A stretch of DNA of 64,000 nt. Origin: Hordeum vulgare subsp. vulgare. Lineage: Eukaryota; Streptophyta; Magnoliopsida; Poales; Poaceae. Shown here piece by piece: positions 1 through 11,922 of the stretch. How positions within the stretch are numbered: position 1 is the stretch's first letter; the number at the start of each line of letters is the position of its first letter. The stretch is from positions 489,683,763 through 489,747,762 of the forward strand of contig NC_058524.1 in assembly GCF_904849725.1 (NCBI RefSeq), given 5' to 3'. The translations under genes were made by a program, and so were the position numbers. Below the pieces are notes generated by a model. That model was not told where the DNA came from. It did no database searches and saw nothing but the letters and a program-made list of their open reading frames with translations.

Positions 1-1990
1 TCAGGTTCAAACCTGACGGCGCGCGCGCCTGGGCAGGCTGTCGGCTGGCCATGGGCCAGCCCAGCTCTGGGCTGAGCCAGGCCGGGAGTTAGCCGGTTTT
101 TCTTTTATTTTTAAACCCTGGTTTCTAAGATTTTTATAAAAACATTTAACCAGTGTAAAAATATGATTCTTCCACTGTTTTTCTTCTAAAAATGTGTAGT
201 ATTTAATGATATGCTTAGAAGAATTTTTCCAACAACTATTCTATTTTATATTAATAAAAAATACTAAATTAAGAATAGTTTTGCGTCTGTTTGGTTGATT
301 TCAAAAATATTCCTTCAAGAAAAACTAAGGCAATTTTTTTAAAATGATACCTTAGATTTATCAGTATTAGAGAACATTTTTAAAATAACTTTGTGGACTG
401 TTTCTCTGTGAGCTATTTCTTATTTACTGTTTTATCGACGACAGAAAATCCGTGTGACGAGGGAATCGGAGCGGAAGACCTTGAAGACCCCGGATACTTA
501 GCTGACCAAGGCAAGCAGCCCTTTGACCATGAGTGAGCATATGTTACTTTGCATGTTAAAATAGCAAGTATTCGCGTTGCATATGATCATAAGTGCCGGT
601 AATCATTTGATATGATATTACCGAAGGCTCCCCCGGAGCACATGCATTGAGCTTGACCCTACCCTTGAGGGTCCTGCTAATACCATGTTGACAAGTAAAG
701 ATAGATGTAGATTCATCATGAGCATGTTGTTGACATAAAGCAAGAGTTTACTAAAACCCCGTCGGGTGCCACTAATGCCCAAGGGTGATAATGAGTTAGG
801 TGGTCACTTTTGGAGAAGTGATGCACCCGGTATTTGTGTGAGTATGGTTTCGGAAATGGGAATAGATTTATGATGTGTCGACCGTCCCAACCTTACCAGT
901 ACGACCACGTTACCCCTTATGGGACGGGGCTATGTTAATTAATCTGGTCGGTGCTAGCAAAGTGCCAGATTACCAGTGGCGGGAGTGATGTGTGGTCACT
1001 CTCATGATGGGGTCGTGCTGGGTAGGACGACTATGCCATTTTTATGAGTTCCAGTCACACCGTTGGTCCCCGCATGGTTGCTACTATCCAGAGTTGGTGC
1101 TCGTAAGACGTACACCATGTGGGCTGGGTACCAATCGAGTGGATCTCTTTGTCTAGTATCGTCAGGGGAAAGGCATTGATCGGGTACTTACCTCGGGTAT
1201 GTGATATACCGCGAGTCGTGGATGACACGGAAGTTTCCCGGATCTCGTGGGTCCAGCGTACTACCTCTGCAGAGTGTAAACTATTCGAATAGTCGTGTCC
1301 ACGGTCAAGGGCAGTTTGGTAATCTTGCTTAAACTACGTCCAGTTATTTTTGCATAAACCAAGTGTGTGTGAGTGTGTGTGTGTGTGGTGATAAGAAAGG
1401 TGTTGCTATGATATCAATGATATGACCAAGTTCGGTGACTTGGCATATAGTGTGAACCCGGATGGTTCAGCCCTCGACTGATATATTGATATCTGTAACC
1501 TGTTCTTCAAGAGTAATTCTTAAACTTGATGCATATTCATGATCATTCCACCCAGATGAGTTACACTAAAGATGCATCATATTGTTATTCTTCACTTTCG
1601 TTGATTATATCATGGGCTGTTTGCGAGTACATTCAAAGTACTCATTGGCTTGCCACTGGTTATGTTATTGACCAGACATGGAAGGACCGAAGTTTGGAGA
1701 TGAGTACGTCTTTGGAGACACCCCTGCGAACTAGGACGCTTCCGAGTCAGAATGCCTGTAGTTGTAGGCTTGAAGGCATGGGCACCCGCTTAGCCCTTTG
1801 TTTTCCGCTATCAGTGTATCTGAGTGATTTGGCCTTAGGCCCTATCTTGTGAACTTGACCCTTCGGTCACGTGTTGTAATAATCGGTACTTGGATGTAAG
1901 ACTCTTGATTCGGTATCTGTGTTTGATGAGCATTGATCTCTGGGATCACTGAGCACGGCGATTCTCGACTAGTAAGTCGGGGTCCCCATA
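1..1990 (+). repeat. 5' LTR (3' portion) of Tekay-like gypsy element E1
   Basis: This stretch matches the second half of the complete LTR at 7762-11922 in the same orientation, beginning at the equivalent of about 9932. It ends at 1990 in a mutated terminus (ta instead of ca) just before a tRNA-Met-type primer binding site. The first half of the LTR, including its TATA box, lies outside the window. A GT-rich microsatellite at about 1362-1388 also occurs in the 3' LTR at about 11291-11321. A 255-bp stretch compared by eye (541-795 against about 10452-10706) shows about 13 differences, near 5%, so this is not a recent insertion. The short reading frame at 1526-1852 has no family features and is probably chance. 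Confidence 0.9.
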
Positions 1991-1994
1991 GAGC

Positions 1995-2007
1995 TGGTAT
2001 CAGAGCC
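1995..2007 (+). other. Primer binding site of E1 (tRNA-Met type)
   Basis: The sequence tggtatcagagcc lies four bases after the LTR end. It is the usual plant LTR-retrotransposon site complementary to the 3' end of initiator tRNA-Met. It fixes the LTR boundary and the + orientation of the element. Confidence 0.92.
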
Positions 2008-2145
2008 ATCCTGACTATAGGAAGCCTTAGGTATCATGGGCGATAGCCAAAATGATTAGTGCACATAAGATTGACCTGAGAACCGCACCCACTAAATATT
2101 TCTAACCCTCTCCTCTACACCTTGTAGATGGCCGCCGTACCCTAG

Positions 2146-2910
2146 ATGCTTCTGGAAACGGGCTTTCCTCTGCTTTTGAGCGATAGCCTCGAGAAGTGTG
2201 AAGTACGTCGCACACCCGTCTTTCTCTACCACAAACACTGGGTCAACGCCGACACCAAGGAGTATCACGTGGACATGATAGTAAAGGCTAACGACTCCCC
2301 AACTAGCTGGTTCTTTGAAGGGCCACAGATGGAGGATCTGATGTTGGTCGTGGAGACTGCAGCACGAGAGGCACTCGCGCGACTCCCCGACATCCTTTCT
2401 GAGATGGCAGATGAGCCAGCTACTCGTCACCTACCTTTTGTTAAGGATAAGGTAGACGGGAGTTGGACACTCAACCCCTCATCCGAGGACGGGACGCCAT
2501 TGAGGTTTCAGACCTACTTCAGCCTCTCCTCAGACACGTTGACACATCTTTTGATCAAGGAGTCGACTAGGATCCGCTAAGAGCTGCACCAAGTCAAGGA
2601 CCTACTTCATATGGAGAAGATGAAGAACCGCAAGGTGAAGAAAGAAGGAGCACCCGTAATATCACCTGGTTTTGCTTTCCGAGGAGGAATGCCCCCGCTT
2701 CAGGCCGTTCATCTTCAGAGTCGTCGTTTAACCGCAGAAGAGTACACCGAACTCTTCGCTACCTCGCCAACCAAGATACGTCGAGATGGTCCGCTTCCTT
2801 TCCCTACTCCCTCAAGGAAGGGAAGCACTAATCAAGATGAAGATAGAGAGGAAGATGAAGACGAAGATCCCACAGAGCCGGCTTATGAGACCGCACAGTC
2901 GATCACTTAG
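2146..2910 (+). pseudogene. ORF upstream of gag in E1 (unknown function)
   Basis: About 250 codons between the primer binding site and gag, broken by one TAA at 2578-2580. E3 has CAA at the matching site, so the stop is a C-to-T change. The frame then continues from 2581 to the TAG at 2908. Visible parts are a stretch near residue 65 containing ETAAREALARL, a charged Lys/Arg-rich stretch (MEKMKNRKVKKEG) and a very acidic Glu/Asp-rich tail. I see no retroviral motif. The same ORF occurs in the same place in E3 (57124-57840), and a related one in G (50480-51019, minus), so it belongs to the element lineage and is not chance. Its function is unknown. It could be an accessory protein or a former N-terminal extension of Gag. 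Confidence 0.6.
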
Positions 2911-3183
2911 CAGCGTAGGATGTATCGAGCGTAGGAGTTCTTGTATCAGGATTTTATGACCCCGGATGTTGTGTGAACCTGTTGGATGCAAGTCGCATTC
3001 TGCCTTAAGCAGCTTGTGATCGACTACATCACTTGTTTTAAATTTAATGCAGTAGTTCTTTTCAAACCATTGTCATAAAAATCTTGCACACTAGCACGAC
3101 ACCAGACCCCCTCTTTACTAGAACGTCATCCCTTTCGAGTACAACCAGTTCGACAAAAAAGACCTGTATGCTCCCCTAACAGG

Positions 3184-4328
3184 ATGGTGAATGCAACTCG
3201 CAAAAGCACCTTCGGCAACCCTGGCTCTGCCTCTTCAGGATAGGAGCAGGAACCGGAGGGGAAGCTCAAGCTGGAGATCACCACGCACAGCAAGACAATG
3301 TTCCACCACCACCGCCTCCTCCTCAAAGCTTGACCATGGCTCAGTTCCTTCAAGCTCTTCGAGAGGAGTGTCAAGCCAACAATGTTGCTATCCGGCAGCT
3401 GGCTCAAACCTTGGTGAACCACCCACCGCAGAACGGGAATTGCAACGGTCGCTCAACTCTCTCTGAGTTTATGCAGACTACGCCACCCATATTCACGGAG
3501 ACGACTGAACCCTTGGATGCCGATGATTGGATCCGCACTATTGAAGACCTTCTCCCGCTGATCAAGTGCACTGATGACAACGAGAAAGTCCTCTATGCAA
3601 CCCATTGTCTCGGAGGCACAGCCAGAGCCTGGTGGGATGGATTTCAGATCATGCGAGCCGGGCAAGTCATCACTTGGGCCGTGTTCAAGGATGGATTCTG
3701 CGCCGCTCACATTCCTCCGGGAATGATGACCATTAAGAAGTGAGAATTCCGAGCCTTAAAGCAAGGCAGTGGATCTGTCAAGGAGTATTTGCAGAAGTTC
3801 AACCTCCTATCAAGATACGCACCTGAAGACGTCAGCACTGAGGCTGCCAAAGTAGAGAGCTTTCTGGAAGGACTGCAACAGTCACTCCAGTATCAGCTGG
3901 TTGTTTGTGAATGTCGGACCTTCAGTGACCTGGTTAATAAGGCTCTTATGTTGGAAGACAAGCATCGTGCAATGGAAGACACCCGTAAGCGCAAGCTAAT
4001 GGGTAGTGGAGGACCGATTAGCGTGAAACCATGACCATGGCAGTCAGCCCCGGCAAGACCCAACTATCAACAGCAACAATACAAGCATCCAACATTCCGA
4101 CAGAACTACCAACCGCAGCAGCAAGTCAACACCAAGCCAGCAAGCACTCCGCCGAACAACGGTGGGGGCAAGACCAACCTTCCAGCGCATGTTACCTGTT
4201 TCAGGTGTGGACAACCAGGGCACTATTCCAGGCAGTGCCCCAACAAGAAATCCGGTGCTCCGTGCCCCAATGCACCAAATCCAGGCCAAGGAGCACCAGG
4301 AAAGAACCAGGCTCCCTGGAATCAGTAG
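3184..4328 (+). pseudogene. gag: gag of E1 (broken)
   Basis: Gag capsid-nucleocapsid region. The start is chosen by comparison with E3, where the same opening residues follow ATG at 58125. A one-base difference near 3238 shifts the frame. The capsid part then reads from about 3240 with the typical stretch WIRTIEDLLPLIKCTDD and ARAWWDGF. A TGA at 3741-3743 replaces a CGG codon kept in E3. The frame resumes to about 4030 (EYLQKFNLLSRYAPED, LVNKALMLEDKHR) and shifts once more. A complete CCHC zinc knuckle (CFRCGQPGHYSRQC) lies near 4195-4238, and a TAG at 4326-4328 separates it from the protease. The region is non-functional as it stands. It would otherwise form the particle and bind element RNA. 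Confidence 0.85.
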
Positions 4329-5525
4329 TGTCACAGCAAGGGGCGGATTAATCATATTTCCACAAAAGAGGCACAGGAAGACCCGGACTGCATTCTGGGT
4401 ACGTTCCTCGTCAACTCTACCCCAGCAACAGTATTGTTTGATTGTGGTGCTTCGCATTCCTTTGTTATGCAAAAGTTTGCGAAAAAGTGTGGTCTAGAAC
4501 CCACCTTGCTTCGTGGGCATATGGAAATTCAAACCCCGGGAGCAGTTTTGACGACCAACCTAGGGTGTAGGAAGGTCGGGATAATTATCAATGGGACGAG
4601 TTTCTTAGCGGATCTCATTGTGCTTAAGTTGCAAGGCCTAGAAGTAATTCTCGGTATGGACTGGTTGGCCAAGCATCAGAGTATCTTGGACTGTGTTAAC
4701 AGGACCATTACCATGACAAGTGACCAAGGGGTCAAAGTCAAGTATGTCTCTCAGCCAGTACCCACTCGAGTGCCGCGAGTTAACAGCCTATCAGAGGAAG
4801 GGCTCGACCGAGTGCCAATAGTCTGTGAATACCCGGACGTCTTTCCTGATGAGCTACCAGGGATGCCTCCTGACCAGGACATCGAGTTCATCATCGAACT
4901 CATGCCCGGATCAAGGCCTATCTATAAGAAGCCTTACACGATGGGATCCAAAGAGCTAGCGGAGTTGAAGAAGCAAGTGGATGAGAAACTCAGGAAAGGG
5001 TTTACTCGTCCGAGTGCGTCACCTTGGGGATCACCTGTTCTCTTCGTGTCCAAGAAGGACGGGACAATCCGACTTTGCGTTGATTACCGTTCTCTCAATG
5101 AGGTCACGATCAAGAACAAGTATCCACTTCCCAAGATCGAAGACTTGTTCGACCAGCTAAATGGAGCCAAGGTATTCTCCAAGATCGACCTCCGATCTGG
5201 ATATTACCAGCTAAAGATTCGACCCGAAGACATTCCGAAGACGACATTTGTGACTCGGTACGGTTTGTACGAATGCACTGTCATGTCCTTTGGATTGACG
5301 AATGCCCGAGCTTACTTCATGTAACTCATGAATAAGGTCTTCAGGGAATACCTTGACAAGTTTGTCGTCGTATTCATTGACGACATATTAATCTTTTCCA
5401 AGTCTGAAGAAGAGCATGAGCAACACTTGAGGTTAGTATTGGAAAAGCTTTGAGAGCACCAACTGTATGCCAAGTTCGGCAAATGCCAGTTTTGGCTGAA
5501 CGAAGTTGGATTTCTGGGTCATACC
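4329..5525 (+). pseudogene. pol: pol of E1: protease and reverse transcriptase (two stops)
   Basis: The aspartic protease is marked by [10 protein letters not shown] near 4431-4460 (DCG where DSG or DTG is more usual) and by VILGMDWL near 4645. The reverse transcriptase follows, with [61 protein letters not shown] and the catalytic block VVFIDDIL near 5368. A TAA at 5322-5324 stands where Tyr is usual in this clade. A TGA at 5451-5453 stands where the family has an Arg codon, consistent with CGA to TGA. The domain order PR-RT-RNase H-IN identifies Ty3/gypsy. The sequence style and long LTR indicate the Tekay/Del chromovirus clade. Both stops lie in or next to the catalytic region, so no full-length reverse transcriptase can be made. 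Confidence 0.9.
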
Positions 5526-7568
5526 ATGACAACAAGTGGATTGGCAGTTGATCCCTCTAAGATTACCACGGTAACCAATTGGGAGTCACCAATCGACGTG
5601 AAGGAAGTCAGGAGCTTCCTCGGACTCGCAGGATATTACCGCAAGTTCGTAGAAGGATTCTCCCGCATCGCGCGACCTATGACTCAGCTTTTGAAGAAAG
5701 GCAAGAAGTTCGAATGGACGCCGGAATGTGAGGAAAGCTTCCAAGAGTTGAAGAAGAGGCTAACCACCGCCCCGGTATTGGCCACTCCAGATATCAACAA
5801 GGAGTTCGTGATATATTGCGATGCCTCAAGGACCGGGCTAGGTGGGGTTCTAATGCAGGATGGCAGAGTCGTGGCATACTTGTCCCGGCAACTGCGCCCG
5901 CATGAGGAAAATTATGCCACCCATGATCTCGAGTTGGCAGCAGTAGTGCATGCCCTAAAGACATGGCGACATTACCTTCTGGGCAAGCGATGTGAAATAT
6001 ACACCGACCACAAGAGTCTGAAGTATATCTTCACCCAAAGGGAATTGAATATGAGGCAACGGAGATGGTTGGAGTTAATCAAGGACTACGACCTCAGCAT
6101 TCAATATCACCCCGGTAAGGCTAACGTAGTGTCCGATGCCTTTAGCCGGAAGACCAGCACCTTAAACGTCATGCTTAAGGAAAGGCAGCCTGCCTTATAT
6201 GAAGAATTGGAGAACTTCGGATTGGAACTAGTGGAATCTGGATTCCTAGATAACCTCGAAGTCAAACCAATGCTAGAATACGACATCAAGGGAGCCCAGA
6301 AGGGTCACAAGAGCATTGAAGGTATCAAGAAGAAGATTCAAGAAGGCAAGGCCCGAGGATTCTTGGAGGATGATCAAGGAGTGGTGTGGTTTGGGAAACG
6401 TTTATGCGTACTCAACAAGGCTGAACTTAAGGATCTGATCCTACGGGAAGCTCATGATACACCCTACTCCATTCACCCCGGTGGTACCAAGATGTATCAA
6501 GATCTCCGAGGAAAATTCTGGTGGCACGGAATGAAGAGGGAGATTGCGACGTATGTGGCCAAGTGCGATGTGTGCCAACAAGTTAAGGCTGAGCATCAGC
6601 GACCCGTAGGGATGCTACAACCTCTCAAGGTGCCGGAATGGAAGTGGGACAAGGTAGGGATGGATTTTATTACCAGCTTACCAAGATCTAGCAAGGGCCA
6701 TAACTCGATATGGGTTATTGTCGACCATTTCACCAAAGTGGCCCATTTTATCCCTGTCAACACCACCTATGTCGGGAACAAGTTGGCTAGTCTCTATATC
6801 GAGCGCATAGTAAGCCTTCATGGAATTTCCAAGGAGATTGTATCTAACCGAGGCACGCAGTTCACCTCAAGATTTTGGAGGAAACTTCAAGAGGCCCTCG
6901 GTACCAAGCTCTCTTTTAGCACCACCTTCCACCCGCAGACGGGAGGACAGACGGAAAGGGTGAATCAGATACTCGAAGATATGCTCCGCGCATGCGTCCT
7001 AGCGCACGGAGTCAAATGGGAAGACTGTCTGCCGTTCGCTGAGTTTTCATACAACAACATCTACCAGTCTAGTCTCCAGATGGCCCCGTTCGAAGTGCTG
7101 TACGGACGGAAATGCCGCACCCCGCTCAAATGGTCTGAGACCGGAAACGGGCTGATTTTCGGACCAGAAGTTTTGCACAGGGCAGAAGAGAAGGTGCAAT
7201 TAGTCCAAGAAAATCTGAAAGCAGCCAAGTCGCGACAAAAGAGTTATGCGGACTCTCGCCGCAGGTATGTGGAGTTCAATCTCGGAGACCTAGTGTACCT
7301 CCGTGTCACACCTCTTAAGGGAACCAAGCGTTTCCACGTTAAGGGGAAACTCACTCCAAGGTTCATTGGGCCATTTAAGATCACGACTAGGCGTGGAGAG
7401 GTTACTTATCAGTTGGAGTTACCTCCGGAATTTTCAGGTGTGCACAACGTCTTCCATGTGTCACAACTTTGGAAGTGTCTCCAAGCGCCAAGTCGTTCCG
7501 ATCCTTACAAGGACATTGATCACCGGGCCATTGACCTTCAGTCTAATCTCACCTACCGTGAGAGGTGA
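5526..7568 (+). pseudogene. pol: pol of E1: RT end, RNase H and integrase (long open segment)
   Basis: 680 codons stay open. RNase H is visible by [37 protein letters not shown] and VVSDAFSRK (about residues 95-205). The integrase zinc region has [12 protein letters not shown] and CDVCQQVK. The catalytic core has MDF (Asp at residue 380), a second position reading SNRGTQF with Asn at residue 441 (codon aac at 6846), and QTERVNQ (Glu at residue 477). The usual motif is SDRGTQF, so the central acidic residue of the D,D35E triad is lost. The C-terminal GPFKI and FHVSQL segments of gypsy integrases are present. The frame ends at TGA 7566-7568, just before the chromodomain. The ATG at 5526 is an internal Met, not a real start. 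Confidence 0.9.
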
Positions 7569-7718
7569 ATCCGCATTCTGGACGAAGCAGAGCGATGCAC
7601 CAGAAGCCGCACCATCAAGTATTTCAAGGTTCAATGGAGCAACCACACCGAAGCCGAAGCTACATGGGAGCGTGAAGACTATCTCCGATCTGAGTTTCCA
7701 CACCTTTTTAGCACCTAG
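7569..7718 (+). pseudogene. Chromodomain-like C-terminus of E1 integrase, cut off by TGA
   Basis: In the same frame as the integrase, directly after the TGA at 7566, 49 codons read IRILDEAERCTR, YFKVQWSN, EATWEREDYLR and FPHLF, then stop at TAG 7716-7718. This is the chromodomain found at the C-terminus of Tekay-clade chromovirus integrases, which is thought to steer insertion to heterochromatin by binding histone marks. The codon that became TGA is Arg or Pro in typical relatives, so a single substitution probably separated the domain. Confidence 0.75.
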
Positions 7719-7747
7719 CTTAGGAATCTCGGGGACGAGATTCTTGT

Positions 7748-7759
7748 AAGGGGGATAGG
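7748..7759 (+). other. Polypurine tract of E1
   Basis: The purine-rich run aagggggatagg lies directly before the 3' LTR, which starts tgtcacaccc at 7762. This is the expected place for priming of plus-strand DNA synthesis. One T interrupts the run. Confidence 0.8.
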
Positions 7760-7761
7760 TC

Positions 7762-10700
7762 TGTCACACCCTATTTTTGCTATCACTTGTGTGTATTGTG
7801 AAATTCTGAGCTTGTTAAAACTTTTTCAAAACTAATGTTGTGAGTGCCATGATTCACATTGTATGCTTGTATGCTTGATCATGTGAGGATTTAAAACCCT
7901 AAAGTCTTTTGGTAATTATACTGATTTCCAAAAAAATCCTTGCTTATTTCTGACCAAGGTAAAACCACCTTGAGTTGCACTACATGTCCTTGATAGCAAG
8001 CAATGCCTCTACTCATGTTTGGTAATATGATTTTAAAGTATCTTTATATTTCAAAACCACAAAAATATTTTTTTTGTGACTATTTTCCTAATTAAATAAC
8101 CTGTTCATTTCTAAGGCGAGAATTGGTATTCCAACATGGAAAAATACTTTTCTGCTTTAGAAAAATCTGCTTAAATTTAGAGATGATCAGAAGAACATAT
8201 ACTTTCCATACATAGGATTTTAAACCCCATTTTATATTATATTTATTGATTAAAACTATAAAAGATATTTTTGTCTGTTTTGGCATTTTGAAATATTTCC
8301 AAAGGAAATATTCTCAATAAATTCCTAGAAAATTCCAGTGTTATCCCTAAGCCTTGTTTGGTGTCCACATAAAGTTTCACCTTGATCAAAGGTGGATAAG
8401 GACCCCAAATAACCCAAAAACCCTATGTGTCCAAAATCAAGTTAGAGCAACTCTACATAGCAAAGTTTGTCCAATGATGCTAAAACTTTGCAGGAGTGCC
8501 TAATACCTCAAATGAGGATTCCACACCAAAAATGGGATTTGTGGGACTTAGTTTGCCCACACTCCCTTTGGAAGGGACAGATCTGGTCATATTGGAGTGT
8601 TTTCAAGTTTACAAAGCTAAACTTGTCCTTTGGAGCTCAAAATTGGTGAAACTCCATGGTTTACCACCAAACCCAAACATGTTAAGTTGCAGCACCAGTG
8701 ATGGGGTGCAACCCCCTAAACCCACTGTCGAACACCTTCTAACAGATAGGAAAAAGCCACCTTACCACAGCTAAACCAAACTCCTTTGCTTCAAACTTAT
8801 AGACTAAGTGGCGAGCACCTGTGTCTAACCCCAGTCAACTGGCCCCTCACTGGTTCAAAGTGGAAAAGCCAAAACCCCAATTTAGATCTCAGTTCATGAC
8901 TGACAGCACGAGTAATTCTTGCCTCCCTTGACCAGCCGAAGCCCCCACAAGAACCAAACGGCTAGCCACACCCCCAGCCAGTGCCAGGACATGCTAGACA
9001 CGTCCAAAGTGCCTCAGAGCGCACCAGCATGCCGTGGCATGCCAAAACTGCGCTCTGGGTGCGCTACAGAGAGTCACCGAGGTGTGGGCCACGCCCTCGG
9101 CCAGTTCCAGCCTCCCCCGAGATGTCCAACCTCTTCCCCAACAACCCTTCTGCGTCGAGCAAGCCTCAGGGCCCCTCCTCTCCCATGCCAAAGCTCGCGC
9201 GACGCGTGCCCGCGCGCACCAGAACCGGCCAGTGTTGCGCGGCCACGAATGCTCGACTCCCCTCTCTCTCTCTCTGCTCCAGATGGTTCGGGCGGTCCAA
9301 AACCACGTCCTGAGACCGTGCTTTCGACCCCAGCCTCTCTCTACACCCCATGCGCGACACGGTGAGTCACCAGCGCTCCCAAATCAGCTCACCGTCGCGG
9401 GCCTATAAATAGCCCCCTCGCTCCAGCACCCCTCAGATAGCTTCACCACGATCTCTAGTACCTCCCTAGCTACCCCAGCAAACCAGCAGAGCCCCGGTGC
9501 TCGAGATCGACCGAGGCCCTTCCGCCTCGGAGCTCCGGTCGATCTCCGGCTACACGACGGCACCTGCGCACCTCGACCCACCAAACTGACTCTCTCGATC
9601 CCAGGAAGCTTTTCCCCAACTCGCCCGAGCTTTTCCGTGTCTCTAGCCAACCCCTCGACCACCTCCCGAAACTCCCCCGCCACGGCCTCCTCGTCGCCGG
9701 CGAACCCCTGCCTCCCCATCGTTGTTTCAACCACGAGCATGTAGGCGACAGTAAGCCGAACCCATTCCTGTGTTCGTTGGGGCATGAGCGTGTCGGCAAC
9801 CTCGTCGGCGTTCTCCTCGTCCTCTCTGGCCAGAGGTAGGAGACGACCCCGACAGGTGTGTCCCACCTGTCGGTGGCCCAGCCTCCTCCCCCGCGCTGAC
9901 CTCGGCCACTGACCGCAGAGCCCCGAGCGTCAGGTTCAAACCTGACGGCGCGCGCGCCTGGGCAGGCTGTCGGTTGGCCATGGGCCAGCCCAGCTCTGGG
10001 TCGAGCCAGGCCAGGTGTAAGCGGTTTTTCTTTTATTTTTAAATCCTGGTTTCTAAGATTTTTATAAAAACATTTAACCAGTGTAAAAATATGATTCTTC
10101 CACTGTATTTCTTCTAAAAATGTGTAGTATTTAATGATATGCTTAGAAGAATTTTTCCAACAACTATTCTATTTTATATTAATAAAAAGGACTAAATTAA
10201 GAATAGTTTTGCGTCTGTTTGGTTGATTTGAAAAATATTCCTTCAAGAAAAACTAAGGCAAATAATTTTTAAATGATACCTTAGATTTATCAGTATTAGA
10301 GAACATTTTTAAAATAACTTTGTGGACTGTTTCTGTGTGAGCTATTTCTTATTTACTGTTTTATCGACGATAGAAAATCCGTGTGACGAGGGAATCGGAG
10401 CGGAAGACCTCGAAGACCCCGGATACTTAGCTGACCAAGGCAAGAATCCCTTTGACCATGACTGAGCATATGTTACTTTGCAAGTTAAAATAGCAAGTAT
10501 TCCCGTTGCATATGATCATAAGTGTCGGTAATCATTTGATATGATTTTACCGAAGGCTCCCCCGGAGCACATGCATTGAGCTTGACCCTACCCTTTAGGG
10601 TCCTGCTAATACCATGTTGACAAGTAAATATATATGTAGATTCATCATGAGCATGTTTTTGACATAAAGAAAGAGTTTACTAAAAACCCATCGGGTGCCA

Positions 10701-11922
10701 CTAATGCCCGAGGGTGATGATGAGTTAGGTGGTCACTTTTGGTGAAGTGATGCACCCGGTATTTGTGTGAGTATGGTTTCGGAAATGGGAATAGATTTAT
10801 GATGTGTCGACCATCCCAACCTTACCAGCACGACCACGTTACCCCTTATGGGACGGGGCTATGTTAATTACTCTGGTCGGTGCTAGCAAAGAGCCACATT
10901 ACCAGTGGCGGGAGTGATGTGTGATCACTCTCATGATGGGGTCATGCCGGGTAGGACGACTATGCCATTTTTATGAGTTCCAGTCACACCGTTGGTCCCC
11001 GCATGGTTGGTACTGTCCAGAGTTGGTGCTTGTAAGACATACAACATGTGGGCTGGGTACCAATCGAGTGGATCTCTTTGCCTAGTATCGTCAGGGGAAA
11101 GGCATTGATCGGGTACTTACCTTGGGTATGCGATATACCGCGAGTCGTCGATGACACGGAAGTTTCCCGGATCTCGTGGGTCCAGCGTACTACCTCTATA
11201 GAGTGTAAACTATTCGAATAGCTGTGTCCACGGTCAAGGACAGTTGAGTAATCCTGCTTTAACTACGTCCAGTTGTTTCCGCATAAACCAAGTGTGTGTG
11301 AGTGTGTGTGTGTGTCTGTGTGGTGATAAGAAAGGTGTTGCTATGATAGCAATGATATGACCAAGTTTGGTGACTTGGCATATAGGGTGAACCCGGATGG
11401 TTCAGCCCTCGACATATATATTGATATGTGTAACCTGTTCTTCAAGAGTAATTCTTAAACTTGATGCATATTCATGATCATTCCACCCAGATGAGTTACA
11501 CTAAAGATGCATGATATTGTTATCCTTCACTTTCGTTGATTATATCATGGGCTGTTTGCGAGTACATTCAAAGTAGTCATTGGCTTGCCACTGGTTATGT
11601 TATTAACCAGACATGGAAGGACCAGAGTTTGGAGATGAGTACGTCTTCAGAGACACCCCTACAAACTAGGACGCTTCCGAGTCAGAATGTCTGTCGGTGT
11701 AGGCTTGATGGCATGGGCACCCGCTTAGCCCTTTGTTTTCCGCTATTAGTGCATCTGTATGATTTGGCCTTAGGCCCTGTCTTGTGAACTTGACCCTTCG
11801 GTCACGTGTTCTAATAATCGGTACTTGGATGTAAGAATCTTTATTCGGTATCTCTGTTTGGTGAGCATTGATCGGGATCACTGAGCACGGCGATTCTCGA
11901 CTAGTAAGTCGGGGTCCCCACA
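7762..11922 (+). repeat. 3' LTR of E1 (4161 bp, complete)
   Basis: The LTR starts tgtcacaccc after the polypurine tract and ends ggggtccccaca at 11922. Its second half matches 1-1990. At about 4.16 kb it is long even for Tekay/Del-type elements. It has an AT-rich first third, a GC-rich middle (about 8900-9980) with CT-rich runs near 9262, a TATA box at 9404, and a GT microsatellite near 11291. Open frames inside it (for example 8919-9365 and 9384-9866) lie in the GC-rich part on both strands and show no protein family features, so I do not call them genes. Confidence 0.9.
9404..9411 (+). promoter_or_regulatory. TATA box of E1 LTR promoter
   Basis: tataaata lies in the context cgggcctataaatagcccc within the GC-rich middle of the LTR. 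The LTR orientation fits, and element RNA would be expected to start roughly 25-35 bp downstream, near 9435. The matching part of the 5' LTR lies outside the window. Confidence 0.65.

Noticed and set aside
1995..2007. tRNA-like sequence near LTRs (also 39062, 51411, 56971)
   Set aside because: Only the short tRNA 3' complement is present. These are primer sites, not tRNA genes.
8919..9866. Several overlapping frames of 100-160 codons in the E1 LTR
   Set aside because: They lie on both strands of a GC-rich LTR segment, overlap each other and show no family motif, as expected by chance in GC-rich DNA.
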